NCBI GenBank assembly: GCA_002722455.1
Contig: PBMB01000015.1
Coordinates: 40,500 to 104,499, forward strand
Source: Chloroflexota bacterium
GTDB taxonomy: Bacteria > Chloroflexota > Dehalococcoidia > Lucifugimonadales > GCA-2722455
DNA length: 64,000 bases
Reading direction: 5' to 3'
Shown: one piece after another, positions 43,286 through 51,828 of the stretch
How positions within the stretch are numbered: position 1 is the stretch's first letter
Layout: each line of letters begins with the position of its first letter
Notes under the pieces: model-generated
What the model saw: the letters and a program-made list of their open reading frames with translations, nothing else
Databases searched by the model: none
Told to the model about the DNA's origin: nothing
Made by a program: the position numbers and the translations under genes

Positions 43286-43508
43286 ATAGATAAGAGGTGG
43301 AACAGTTCGGTTGAAAAATCCCACTCGCCCGTGTTCTAACTGTACTTTCTGTGAGTATTCCTAGCAAATCAACTGTTTTAAGGCATACTGCATAAAAAGA
43401 TGTTCACGTCTTGCGAAAAGCATAGCTAAATTGGTAACTGAGAAGTTATAAGGTGATATTAAGTTGATTTTAAACACCTAGAAAAAAGTCTCGCAAGAGG
43501 CTTTTTTT
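43286..43508 (+). ncRNA. Structured RNA with complementary hairpin loops, about 220 nt
   Basis: Promoter TTGCTT-17-TAATAT at 43250-43278. Elements in order are: a stem AGTAT/ATACT plus CCT/AGG (43354-43389, loop 43363-43380); hairpin AAGATG-UUCA-CGUCUU (43397-43412); hairpin UAACU-GAGA-AGUUA (43435-43448); stem AGGTG/CACCT (43451-43479, loop 43456-43474); and the terminator AGTCTC-GCAA-GAGGCT plus T7 (43487-43508). Loop segment 43366-43374 (AAATCAACT) is the exact complement of loop segment 43462-43470 (AGTTGATTT), a 9-bp loop-loop contact. No ORF. It precedes the RlaP gene by 65 nt and could be either an independent RNA or a terminating leader. Confidence 0.7.
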
Positions 43509-43572
43509 GTTTGTTTTTTTTTTAATGTTTTGATATAATCATACGCATATTGAATTAGTCGAGGGACTTGAA

Positions 43573-44877
43573 ATGAAAGAATATAAAAATACAATTACTG
43601 ACTCTCATGGTCATGAAAATACTATGCTATTTGAAAGAGTAACAGGTTCTCGTCTATATGGCACGAATTATGAACTAGGCGAACACCCTTTCTGGGATGA
43701 TTATGAATCCGATTGGGATTTCCGTGGTGTTTATGTTGTCGATCCAGAAATAAAAATCATGATGCCACCTTTTAATAAATATGACCCACATATCACAATT
43801 GAAGGCATTGATTCAGAAAATTATGAGCTTGAAAAGTTCATGTTCGAATCTATGAGAAACAATCCTAACTATATGGATTTGTTGTTTGCCAACAATAATA
43901 GTTTGATTGGCATCAATGATTCTGTTCGAATCTTACTTGATAATAAAGATTTATTTTTAAGTAATAAAATTGCGAAATCTTTCAACGGTTTTGCACAATC
44001 TCAAATGAGTAGAATTAAAGGTCATAAAGTATGGCTTACTAAATTTCCTGAAATTTACCAAGTTCAAGAGCTTATTACAGAAGCTTATATGAATAATGAT
44101 ATTTCAAGAGAGGATATTGCTTTTAACTTTTCTGGCAAACTTAGAGACCAAATTGTGAAAGACTCTAATTTTTACAAACCAAAGTTTGTTAATATCAGTT
44201 TCAAAGAAATGCTTAAAAAGTATTTTAGCGATGTTGATTATGACATCTATAAATACATGAAACCTTATGCCTTGGATTACATTACTCTATATGATTTCTT
44301 AGGTAATAAGATTCAAAAAAATGAAAGCAACATTTCATTTTTAGAAAATGAAGCAACCTTTAAGAAGAAAAATGAAAGTTTGTATTTTATCTATGGCAAT
44401 GGAAAAGGTGTGTTTTTAGATTCACGTGCGATCCACACTAATCTTCCTGTTAAGGCTAATGAGAAAAATAAAATTGAAATGATTATGACTATTGATTACA
44501 ACAATTTTAAGTCTAAAAAAGATTACATTAACTCTTTGTGGGAATGGAAAGTTAAACGTAATGGTCGTAGAGCGGATCTTGAAAGACGTTTTGGTTATGA
44601 TGTTAAACATGCAATGCATACTTACCGTCTATTAGATGGTGCAATTGAAACTTTTGAAAATGGAACTTACACTCCTGAACTATCTGAAAAACGATTAGAG
44701 GAAGCTTTTGACATTCTTTCTGGTAAATATACTTATGACCATATTATGAAAGAAGCAGAAATCAAAACACAAACTCTTCTTGGCTTTACCAAAAAAGGTA
44801 TTTTTAAAGATGAACCTGACAGTAAATTACTTAATGAAATTTATTTGGAAGTTGTAAGAGCGAACTCAAAAATCTAA
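43573..44877 (+). CDS. RlaP-type nucleotidyltransferase (RNA-ligase-associated)
   Basis: 434 residues. The Pol-beta nucleotidyltransferase core is near the start: RVTGSRLYGTNYELGEHPFW, then DDYESDWDFRGVYVVDPEIK with GS and the D-x-D catalytic pair. Further signatures are ELEKFMFESMRNNPNYMDLL, SFNGFAQSQMSRIKGHK, and KHAMHTYRLLDGAIETFENG, the C-terminal helical part of this family. RlaP enzymes are predicted to add nucleotides to RNA ends in repair and are common in large phages. The preceding ncRNA and the cREC gene add to an RNA-repair reading. GAGGGA precedes the ATG. Confidence 0.88.
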   Translation: MKEYKNTITDSHGHENTMLFERVTGSRLYGTNYELGEHPFWDDYESDWDFRGVYVVDPEIKIMMPPFNKYDPHITIEGIDSENYELEKFMFESMRNNPNYMDLLFANNNSLIGINDSVRILLDNKDLFLSNKIAKSFNGFAQSQMSRIKGHKVWLTKFPEIYQVQELITEAYMNNDISREDIAFNFSGKLRDQIVKDSNFYKPKFVNISFKEMLKKYFSDVDYDIYKYMKPYALDYITLYDFLGNKIQKNESNISFLENEATFKKKNESLYFIYGNGKGVFLDSRAIHTNLPVKANEKNKIEMIMTIDYNNFKSKKDYINSLWEWKVKRNGRRADLERRFGYDVKHAMHTYRLLDGAIETFENGTYTPELSEKRLEEAFDILSGKYTYDHIMKEAEIKTQTLLGFTKKGIFKDEPDSKLLNEIYLEVVRANSKI

Positions 44878-44904
44878 AAATATTTCATTTTTTTACATTT
44901 TATC

Positions 44905-44937
44905 AAAGCACTTTTATTTAAAAAGTGCTTTTTTTTA
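44905..44937. terminator. Terminator after the RlaP gene
   Basis: AAAGCACTTTT and AAAAGTGCTTT form an 11-bp stem followed by T8. The following 44938-45260 is low-complexity A/T without a gene, apart from a TATAAT-like box near 45213. Confidence 0.88.
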
Positions 44938-45260
44938 TTGTTTTGTGATCTGTATTCCAAATATTAGCGTATTACTTTGAGGTCTAAATAACCCATATAA
45001 AACAATGTTAATTTCTTTTTTTATTTAAAATATTGTTTTTTGTGTATATCTAAATTTATATTTATTGTCTCTTAAAAATTTTTTTTATTGACTTTGTTTT
45101 TTCTTTATTTAAAAAAGTTTTAATCATTTTATTATATTTTTATTTATATTTTTTGTTTTAAATTTATGCTTTTTTTTTATTCATCCATTGAATAATCTGT
45201 TTTTATTTGTTATATAATTATGAGTTTAGTTTTAAATGTTTTAATTATTTCGGAGAACAT

Positions 45261-46121
45261 ATGTCTAATTCACAAACTATTATTTCAATACGAAGAGATA
45301 AAGTTGAAGAATTGAGAGAACTAAATAGAAGAGTCCCTAATTTCTTTAAAATGTTTATGAAATTTCATAGCGTTTCAAATTTTCCATTATATTTAGGCGA
45401 CTCAATATTTGTCTCTCATTCAGAACACTCTAGTATTGTGTCATGTCATATTATTACTCCATTCTTGGGTTCAACTTTTACGAATATTATCCACAAAGCT
45501 TACACTAAAAAAGAAGCTAACGGTGAAAAAGAATGGAATGATAGACAAAAAATTATAAAAAATCTTATTATGGGTTTTAAAGGTGTCTTTACAGTAGATA
45601 ATATTGAAAAGTTAGAAATTGAATCTGATTTTGCTACTGCTAAAAATAGTGTATATTCAGTTTTCGGATTAAAAGACGAAGACATGAAAAGTCTAACAGC
45701 AGAAGATTTTGAAACTATATTAGATATTACTTCTTTTAGATATAAAGAAAAGCAAAAAGAACAAAAGTTAATAGAGTCTTTACCTATTCATATTGATTAT
45801 CTTGGTTCTTTTGCACAAAGACAAGCTTGTTTAGCCTTCCAATCAGATGGTGTTTTTAAAGCTTATCCATTTAAGTCTAATAAAAATATTAATTTTGATT
45901 TAGAAGAAATAAAACAAGAATTTAAAGAAGAAGCAATTAAATTAAATCACAGAATGACTTTTGTTTCTAAAGAAGAAAAAGAACAGATGCTACTTCAGTA
46001 CGTATCTTCATTTGAATTCAGAGATAAATTATCAAGCAGATTGTTTGAGGCATTTATTAATGGATTAAAAGGAAAAGCAGTTAAAGTCGAAGCTACTGCA
46101 GAAACAGAAATTATTAAATAA
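45261..46121 (+). CDS. Unknown protein, 286 aa
   Basis: The start at 45261 is chosen for the CGGAG site 7 nt upstream; an in-frame ATG at 45207 would overlap the promoter-like region. Soluble, alpha/beta, with a helical acidic C-terminal third. No motif recognised. Confidence 0.75.
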   Translation: MSNSQTIISIRRDKVEELRELNRRVPNFFKMFMKFHSVSNFPLYLGDSIFVSHSEHSSIVSCHIITPFLGSTFTNIIHKAYTKKEANGEKEWNDRQKIIKNLIMGFKGVFTVDNIEKLEIESDFATAKNSVYSVFGLKDEDMKSLTAEDFETILDITSFRYKEKQKEQKLIESLPIHIDYLGSFAQRQACLAFQSDGVFKAYPFKSNKNINFDLEEIKQEFKEEAIKLNHRMTFVSKEEKEQMLLQYVSSFEFRDKLSSRLFEAFINGLKGKAVKVEATAETEIIK

Positions 46122-46135
46122 ATACAATTAATATT

Positions 46136-46187
46136 ATCAAGAATTAAGCTAAGAATCTTATTGTAAGGTTCTTTTCTTGATCTTTTT
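46136..46187 (+). terminator. Long terminator hairpin
   Basis: An outer ATCAAGA/TCTTGAT stem (46136-46142 with 46175-46181) and an inner 10-bp AAGAATCTTA/TAAGGTTCTT stem (46151-46160 with 46164-46173), then T5. Confidence 0.75.
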
Positions 46188-46242
46188 AAATTTTATGGTT
46201 ATAATACCTATGTAATTAATAACTAATTTAATAAGGTAAATT

Positions 46243-46374
46243 ATGGAACACAACGCCAAAGTTGAAAAAATACAAAAAAATACTCCTAAAGATTCATATG
46301 CTAAAGATAGTTTTTACGACAATAATGGTAATAAGAAAAAGAAAAAGAAAAGAAGAAAACCAAACAACAATTAA
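46243..46374 (+). CDS. Small basic-tailed protein, 43 aa
   Basis: ATG follows AAGGTAAATT. The N-terminal part is polar and the tail is a run of Lys/Arg (GNKKKKKKRRKPNNN), likely nucleic-acid or ribosome binding. It has its own promoter-like TATAAT near 46200 and a terminator at 46391, so it is probably a real short gene. Confidence 0.6.
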   Translation: MEHNAKVEKIQKNTPKDSYAKDSFYDNNGNKKKKKKRRKPNNN

Positions 46375-46389
46375 ATAATTATTTTAATA

Positions 46390-46416
46390 AAAAGCGCATT
46401 GTTTGCGCTTTTTGTT
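46390..46416 (+). terminator. Terminator after the 43-aa gene
   Basis: AAAGCGCA (46391-46398) pairs with TGCGCTTT (46404-46411), then T. Confidence 0.85.
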
Positions 46417-46474
46417 GATTTTAAAAAGAAACAATGATAATATAATACCATGATATTTTTACATGGAGAAAACA

Positions 46475-46600
46475 ATGAAACGCAGAAAAAAAATGAAAAG
46501 TAGCTATGTTATGAGAAAAAAAATGAAAAAGAAAACTCTTTCTAAAACTAAATCTACAAATCGACAGTTTTTTATTCAAAAAAATATAACATTAAATTAA
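46475..46600 (+). CDS. Very basic small protein, 41 aa
   Basis: GGAG lies 8 nt before the ATG. MKRRKKMKSSYVMRKKMKKK makes up the first half; net charge is very high. A TATAAT-like box lies near 46440 and a terminator directly overlaps the stop. It resembles small basic accessory proteins next to the 43-aa gene; the two could be related in role. Confidence 0.6.
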   Translation: MKRRKKMKSSYVMRKKMKKKTLSKTKSTNRQFFIQKNITLN

Positions 46601-46626
46601 AAACACCTTTTTAGGTGTTTTTTTTG
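46599..46626 (+). terminator. Terminator after the 41-aa gene
   Basis: AACACCT pairs with AGGTGTT around a T loop, then T8. Confidence 0.85.
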
Positions 46627-46688
46627 TTGACTTTTATTTTGTTTTTTATTATAATAATTGCATATTTTGTTTATTTGAGAGAAAAAAA

Positions 46689-47786
46689 ATGAATCCAACA
46701 GTTAAAAGAGAGTCACTAAAAGAGAGATTTTCTATTGCAGCAAACAAACAATTTAAAAGATTAAATGAAAAAACTCAAGTTCTTGTTCCACAAAATGGAC
46801 AAGAAGAAGTTATTCAGTCTCGATTGACACATTCATATGAAGTGGCTTCTTCTGCTGAAATGATTGCAACTAGTATTGCCGATGACTTAGAAATCAAATA
46901 TTCTGACGTTGATTATCAATATGCTGTTTACAATGCCAGTTTGCTACATGATATTGGTCATCCCGCATTTGGACATGATGGTGCTGATGTATTAAATGAA
47001 TTTTTTATTAACCAAGGCTTAAAAGAAGGTTTTTCTGATAATAATAATAATCTTGTCATTATTGAAAAAAACGACATTAAAGTTCGTGATTACACTCTTG
47101 CAAGTATTATAAAGTACCCAGAAAAACTATATAACGATCAAAAAGAAAAATATACGAAAATTTTAAAAGAATCTCTTTCTATTGATAAAGACCATTTTGA
47201 AAATTTTAATATTAATCTAAAAAATCAAAAGAAAACTATTGCATGTCAAATCATGGACGAAGCAGATAGAAATACATATGCTTGCTCTGATCTAGCTGAC
47301 TTCTTTTGTTTAGGTAATCGTTTAGAATATGATAAGTTTTTTGTTTTAGCTGACAAAATGGGACTTCTTGAAACTCTAAAAGATCAGATTGAAGAAATTT
47401 ATAATGCAGTAAAATACAGTGATAAAAATAAAATTAAATCATTCTTTTGTGATAAAATGATAGATTTTAACACAAATTTTGAATTAACAGAAGAAGGCGT
47501 TTCTTTTAAAAATGAAGAACTTTTTCATTTAAGAGAATATATGGCAGAACTTACATTAGTTTATTTCATTAAACCCATTCGAGAAGAAGAATACAATCTT
47601 ACGAATATGGAAATGCTTCGTGAGTTCTTAGAGTATGTCATGGATAATGAATTTTATCCTTCAAACCATTACCGAAATGCTATTTCTTCTGCTGATACAG
47701 AAATTGAAAAGTTGAAGTTAATTCGAAACATGGTTTCTGAGGTAAGTGATTGGTATATTTTTAAAATCAATAAAACCATTTCTTAA
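46689..47786 (+). CDS. dGTPase-like HD-domain phosphohydrolase
   Basis: 365 residues. HD motifs are complete: RLTHSYEVASSAEMIATSIA (first His), LLHDIGHPAFGHDGADVLNE (HD pair, the dGTPase signature HDIGHPxFGH), and IMDEADRNTYACSDLADFF (last Asp). It is shorter than E. coli Dgt (505). The family removes triphosphate from dGTP or other dNTPs, changing pools or acting in anti-phage starvation. Here it sits with polymerases and guanylate kinase, so a nucleotide-pool role is likely. Confidence 0.9.
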   Translation: MNPTVKRESLKERFSIAANKQFKRLNEKTQVLVPQNGQEEVIQSRLTHSYEVASSAEMIATSIADDLEIKYSDVDYQYAVYNASLLHDIGHPAFGHDGADVLNEFFINQGLKEGFSDNNNNLVIIEKNDIKVRDYTLASIIKYPEKLYNDQKEKYTKILKESLSIDKDHFENFNINLKNQKKTIACQIMDEADRNTYACSDLADFFCLGNRLEYDKFFVLADKMGLLETLKDQIEEIYNAVKYSDKNKIKSFFCDKMIDFNTNFELTEEGVSFKNEELFHLREYMAELTLVYFIKPIREEEYNLTNMEMLREFLEYVMDNEFYPSNHYRNAISSADTEIEKLKLIRNMVSEVSDWYIFKINKTIS

Positions 47787-47804
47787 TTAATATATTATTA
47801 ATTT

Positions 47805-47898
47805 TAAAAGAAGGCTGTTCATAGCCTTCTTTTTTTATCACCAAATTTTAATTTGTCTTTCTCAAACAATAAAGAAAAAGAAGCATTTGCTTCTTCTT
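47805..47898. terminator. Two successive terminators
   Basis: AGAAGGCT/AGCCTTCT (47809-47830) followed by T, and a second hairpin AAAGAAGCA/TGCTTCTTT near 47873-47898. Confidence 0.8.
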
Positions 47899-47945
47899 TT
47901 TGATTTTGGTATAATATTTAAAAAACTTTTTATTGGGAGAATAAT

Positions 47946-48197
47946 ATGTTGCAACCACCTTTTAATCAAAAAACTATTGATTTATTTAATAGATATCAAA
48001 CTTCTGGGGTTTTTCACCCCTATACCTGTGGTAATTGTTCGGGCGTAAGTTTAAAGATTAATTCAGAACATTTATATTGTAAAGAGTGTGATTACACACA
48101 AGATAAAATTCACATGCTACCAACAGAAGAACAGCTTACTTCACAAGAACAAATAATTAAAACTTTTTTAATTAAAGGAGAGATTAAAGATGACTGA
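47946..48197 (+). CDS. Small zinc-ribbon protein, 83 aa
   Basis: YTCGNCSGVSLKIN followed by LYCKECDYTQDK gives the CxxC...CxxC of a zinc ribbon. The rest is helical. It overlaps the next gene by 8 bp (translational coupling). A TATAAT-like box lies at about 47911 and GGGAG before the ATG. Confidence 0.75.
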   Translation: MLQPPFNQKTIDLFNRYQTSGVFHPYTCGNCSGVSLKINSEHLYCKECDYTQDKIHMLPTEEQLTSQEQIIKTFLIKGEIKDD

Positions 48198-48615
48198 TAC
48201 TTCTAATATTTATCAAGAAATTAAAAGACATTTTAAATTGAATAGAGAAATTATTTTAAATAGAGACACAGAACATTCTTTATCTATTGGTCAAAAAGTA
48301 AAATTGAAAGAAAGTTTTTTTAAAAGTTTAAAAGAAAACCAAGAAAATTCAGAACCAGCATTTTGGGAAAAATTTAGAGATGTTGATCTATTTATTGTAA
48401 CATTAACAGAGGAAGAAGAAAAAGAATCTAAAATATTAACTTATACTTTATCATCTGATTCTGAATTGGTTTCCGTTTCATATTCTGGTTTGTATTCTTC
48501 AATGTCTGCTATCTTAGGTAATAAAAGAGCAAACAATTCTAAACTTGCTTTATACAATTCTTTTTTCAATGAATGTGTTACATTTGTTAAAGAAGAAGAT
48601 ATTGAAGTTATTTAG
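48190..48615 (+). CDS. Unknown protein, 141 aa
   Basis: Overlaps the zinc-ribbon gene by 8 bp, with AAAGGAG in its coding end, so the two are translationally coupled. Soluble, Glu/Ser/Lys-rich. No known domain. Confidence 0.7.
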   Translation: MTDTSNIYQEIKRHFKLNREIILNRDTEHSLSIGQKVKLKESFFKSLKENQENSEPAFWEKFRDVDLFIVTLTEEEEKESKILTYTLSSDSELVSVSYSGLYSSMSAILGNKRANNSKLALYNSFFNECVTFVKEEDIEVI

Positions 48616-48636
48616 AATTAATTTTTAATATAATAA

Positions 48637-48664
48637 AAAAATCCGCAGGATGCGGATTTTTTAT
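48637..48664. terminator. Bidirectional terminator
   Basis: AAATCCGCA and TGCGGATTT form the stem, with A and T runs on both sides. Confidence 0.88.
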
Positions 48665-48674
48665 TTGTAAGATT

Positions 48675-49463
48675 TTATTTATAAGATTTTAAAAATCTAT
48701 CTGCTGGAAGTAAAATACACTTATATTCAACATCTCTTCTCAATTCATTTGCTGACTCTTTTTTTATAAGCTTTCCTTGTCTTGATATAAATGCAACTTG
48801 AATCAAGCCTAGTCCTTCTAATATTCCTGTTATTTTTATTTGTTTATTTTGATCGATATGACCTACAAATGTTGTAGATAGTAAATCTGTTACAATTCTA
48901 TTTTGTTGATTGAAATTTTCAAACTCAAAATCATTAATACTTAACTTCATTTTATCAAGAAAATCTTCAAATTGATAATGCTTAATATCAGGTAGATTTT
49001 CTTTTTTTAAAACTTCTATAAACGTTTCAAAATTCGCTTCAAAACATTCTTTCTGATAAAATGTTTCTTCATTTTGAATTGTTAAATAATTATCTACTAT
49101 TGCCAATGATTCTATCGAAAAGAAATCTTTAAAATAACCTTCAATACTTAAATCACCTGTAATGTGGTCAAAATAACCTAATACAATATCTGTAAAACCA
49201 TCTTCTTGAGACTCTTTGAAAAATAAAGACATGCTTTTCATTTTTTTATTGTCGTTACTAAATACCTTGTTGGCTTTCACATTTTTATCTATATGATTGT
49301 AGACAACAGCATCTACGTCTAATTCTAAAAGCCCATCAACTTCTTTTGCAGGAACAGCAAATGCAGTTCTTACCAAATTACCTTTTTTGTTTTCAGGGAA
49401 ATATAATCCTTCAAGATTTGTAATTCCCATTTCTGGTTCTTTAAATAAATCTTTTAATTCCAT
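48675..49463 (-). CDS. Unknown protein, 262 aa, distant paralog of the next gene
   Basis: Acidic soluble protein. TDIVLGYFDHITGDLSIEGY and the C-terminal GKLIKKESANELRRDVEYKC parallel PDLAVGFLDQEKKIFVQGAY and GKFVQIEKINELSGGRQIEV of the gene at 49540, suggesting an ancient duplication. No family known. AGAGG precedes the ATG. Confidence 0.7.
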   Translation of the reverse strand: MELKDLFKEPEMGITNLEGLYFPENKKGNLVRTAFAVPAKEVDGLLELDVDAVVYNHIDKNVKANKVFSNDNKKMKSMSLFFKESQEDGFTDIVLGYFDHITGDLSIEGYFKDFFSIESLAIVDNYLTIQNEETFYQKECFEANFETFIEVLKKENLPDIKHYQFEDFLDKMKLSINDFEFENFNQQNRIVTDLLSTTFVGHIDQNKQIKITGILEGLGLIQVAFISRQGKLIKKESANELRRDVEYKCILLPADRFLKSYK

Positions 49464-49539
49464 ATTGATTCCTCTTTTAAATTTAGTTCAGGCATTATAA
49501 CAAAAAGCCATTGTTATTTCAACAATAGCTTTGTTTTTT

Positions 49540-50472
49540 TTAATTGTAACGGTCTCTCAAAATTTCTTGCAATCTTGGATGGAAAGCAATTCTTATGTTT
49601 TCTCCTGAGACTTCAATTTGTCTACCACCAGAAAGTTCATTGATTTTTTCAATTTGAACAAATTTACCATTTGTTGATTTTACATAAAATTCCAAGATCT
49701 CTAATGATTTTAAGAAAGAACATAATTCATATACTTGGGCTGGTGACATTATTTCTTTATCATTTTTTATGTATTTTGGAATGATGTAAAATATTTCCTC
49801 ATTCATTTCATCGTAATTATCTGAAAAGCTTGTATCGAAAGAACCTTCTAAGCAAGACCTTTTCAATCTACATATCAAATCTTCCAAATTGTCTAATTCA
49901 AAACTGAAATCTTGATTTTTTATTTGTTCTGAAACTTCTTTTATTTTTAAATCTAAAAGATCTTCGTCTAAATAAAAACATCTAAATGTTTCATACATGT
50001 AATAATCTAGCAAATTGAATGGTTCAAATTTGTTAAAATCACTAAGATATGCCCCTTGAACAAATATTTTCTTTTCTTGATCTAAAAAACCAACTGCCAA
50101 GTCTGGATAACCATTAGCCTCTGCTTGCCTCATCGCAGATTGTAATAATATTTTATTTGTTACACTTAATTTTTCATCTGTCATTTGTTGAAATGTAATC
50201 CACTGAGATTCTATTTGTTCATAACTGGAATAAACATGTAAAGATTTTATATGTTCTGGTTTTGTGAAAAAATCTTCATCTGGTTCATTGTATGACATCG
50301 AATCTATTAAGAAATAAAGTGTAGTTTCTACATAAGCTTCGACTTCTTTATTCTTATTTAATCTACAAGGTATAAAGTAAATTGGTTGATATTTTGTTTC
50401 TAAAATTGATACTGGAAAATATGCGCCAAAATTAACCTTGTGTTCATTTGGTATTTTAAATCCTTCTCTCAT
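49540..50472 (-). CDS. Unknown protein, 310 aa, distant paralog of the 262-aa protein
   Basis: Soluble, acidic, with a central helical region. It shares the GFLD...G.Y and GK..Q...INEL patterns with its 262-aa neighbour downstream on the same strand (76 bp gap), but is longer at both ends. Function unknown. AGAGG precedes the ATG. Confidence 0.7.
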   Translation of the reverse strand: MREGFKIPNEHKVNFGAYFPVSILETKYQPIYFIPCRLNKNKEVEAYVETTLYFLIDSMSYNEPDEDFFTKPEHIKSLHVYSSYEQIESQWITFQQMTDEKLSVTNKILLQSAMRQAEANGYPDLAVGFLDQEKKIFVQGAYLSDFNKFEPFNLLDYYMYETFRCFYLDEDLLDLKIKEVSEQIKNQDFSFELDNLEDLICRLKRSCLEGSFDTSFSDNYDEMNEEIFYIIPKYIKNDKEIMSPAQVYELCSFLKSLEILEFYVKSTNGKFVQIEKINELSGGRQIEVSGENIRIAFHPRLQEILRDRYN

Positions 50473-50765
50473 AATAACCTCTTCTTTATCTGCTTTTTGT
50501 TCTACCCTTATTATTAATATAACAGTAATATTATTTTTTTAAACCTTTTTTTTGTGATTTTTTTATAATAACTAATAAAAAAATCATATTGAATGTTAAT
50601 TATATTTTAAAATAAACAAAAAAATACATTTTTTTTGAAAGAAAAAAATCAATATTAGTTTCTTATAGGTTTTAGCAAACGAAATTTCTTAATAATAAAT
50701 ATACATACAGAATAATCTTGTCTTTCTATCCCTTAAGAAACAAAACTCCCTATTCTGTATAAATT
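50473..50765 (-). promoter_or_regulatory. Gene-free 300-bp leader with two interleaved inverted repeats
   Basis: No ORF. ATACAGAATA (50705-50714) pairs with TATTCTGTAT (50751-50760), 10 bp with a 36-nt loop. GTTTCTTA (50658-50665) is complementary to TAAGAAAC (50734-50741) in that loop, which would make a pseudoknot. It lies upstream of the 310-aa gene. The 50560-50640 part is A/T low complexity with promoter-like boxes. Confidence 0.4.
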
Positions 50766-50792
50766 AAAAAGCTCTTTTACTAAGAGCTTTTT
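50766..50792 (-). terminator. Terminator overlapping the stop of the 84-aa gene
   Basis: AAAAGCTCTT and AAGAGCTTTT around a 5-nt loop, with T on the minus-strand side. Confidence 0.85.
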
Positions 50793-51034
50793 GTTTTTTG
50801 AAATAAAAAATAAACAGGAAAACGTAAGTTTGGATTCACTTCCCAATTAATACCTTTATCGTAAGAAGCATAAATAATACAACCACCCATTGATTCTTCG
50901 TCGATAAATAATACATACTCATCAGCGACATCTTCATGTTTTTTGTATGTTGATTTTTTTTTATATTCTTTTGAATTAAATTGTAAATCTGGTTCTCTAC
51001 CATATTCTTTAATTATTTCTTCTAGTTTTTGCAT
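50780..51034 (-). CDS. Unknown protein, 84 aa
   Basis: Soluble small protein with an acidic middle and hydrophobic strand IYASYDKGINWEVNPNLRFP near the end. Its start lies directly after the stop of the 186-aa gene (no gap), so the two are translationally coupled. No known domain. Confidence 0.65.
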   Translation of the reverse strand: MQKLEEIIKEYGREPDLQFNSKEYKKKSTYKKHEDVADEYVLFIDEESMGGCIIYASYDKGINWEVNPNLRFPVYFLFQKTKSS

Positions 51035-51595
51035 TTATATATCTCTTTTTTTTAAATCTTTAAATAAGTTATAATAAGCTTGTTTTGTAGAATCTTTTGC
51101 ACAAGGTGCTGGTTCTGTCTGTCCTACTAATTGATATTGAATATGCCCCATTAACTGTGACTGAAAGAAATCATCATTTTTTAACTCTTTTGCTTTTAAT
51201 GTGAAAAGTGCTTTTTCATTGTTCTGAAGAGCATTTATCACATTTTCTTCAAAAATAAAAGGTAAATATTGTTTATATCTTCTTTCTATTGTTTTTAAAA
51301 AATATTCAACATCATTTTTGGTTATTGAAACAGAAAAAGAAACTTCTGGGTTTTCTTTTTTTGAGCTATTTATTGTATCTATATGGTCTTCTAAATCTGC
51401 AACTATAAAATCATACATGTTCATTTCTTTATATTCCAAAAAACTTAATGTATCTTTCATTAAAGAAGGATTGTTTTCTAATAAATATGATAATCTATGT
51501 ATTGTATACCCTTCTTCTAAACCTTTTGCTTTTATTAAATTTTGAAAAACAAAATCGACATATTCCTTTGATATTGATACTTTTGCTAATTCCAT
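51035..51595 (-). CDS. Unknown protein, 186 aa
   Basis: Helical soluble protein with VSFSVSITKNDVEYFLKTIE and many Asn/Lys. First gene of a two-gene operon with the 84-aa gene. AAGGAG precedes the ATG. The 233-bp region upstream holds no gene and ends in the terminator at 51804. Confidence 0.7.
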   Translation of the reverse strand: MELAKVSISKEYVDFVFQNLIKAKGLEEGYTIHRLSYLLENNPSLMKDTLSFLEYKEMNMYDFIVADLEDHIDTINSSKKENPEVSFSVSITKNDVEYFLKTIERRYKQYLPFIFEENVINALQNNEKALFTLKAKELKNDDFFQSQLMGHIQYQLVGQTEPAPCAKDSTKQAYYNLFKDLKKRDI

Positions 51596-51803
51596 TTTTT
51601 TCTCCTTTATTTTTGAAACAATATTATCATTTACAAAATATTTTACAAATCTTCTTTGCGTTCATGAATAAAGTAGACAAGACAATCTTATCTGACGGTA
51701 TCGGTCTTTCCTAATCTGGTGTTCCAAAATAACTCATACAAAATCTTCAATTAGTAATGAATAAACTCTACACTACCAGTTTTCCATTTTACTTTCAATT
51801 AAA

Positions 51804-51828
51804 AAACCCGCATTTAGCGGGTTTTATT
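51804..51828. terminator. Terminator after the 87-aa gene
   Basis: AAACCCGC (51804-51811), loop ATTTA and GCGGGTTT (51817-51824). Both sides carry A/T runs. Confidence 0.88.

Noticed and set aside
43286..43508. 6S RNA, tmRNA or RNase P RNA
   Set aside because: No long 6S-like bulged hairpin, no tRNA-like acceptor or tag ORF, and no conserved RNase P core motifs are visible.
45485..45497. DnaA-box-like TTATCCACA
   Set aside because: A single match inside a coding region; no cluster of boxes nearby.
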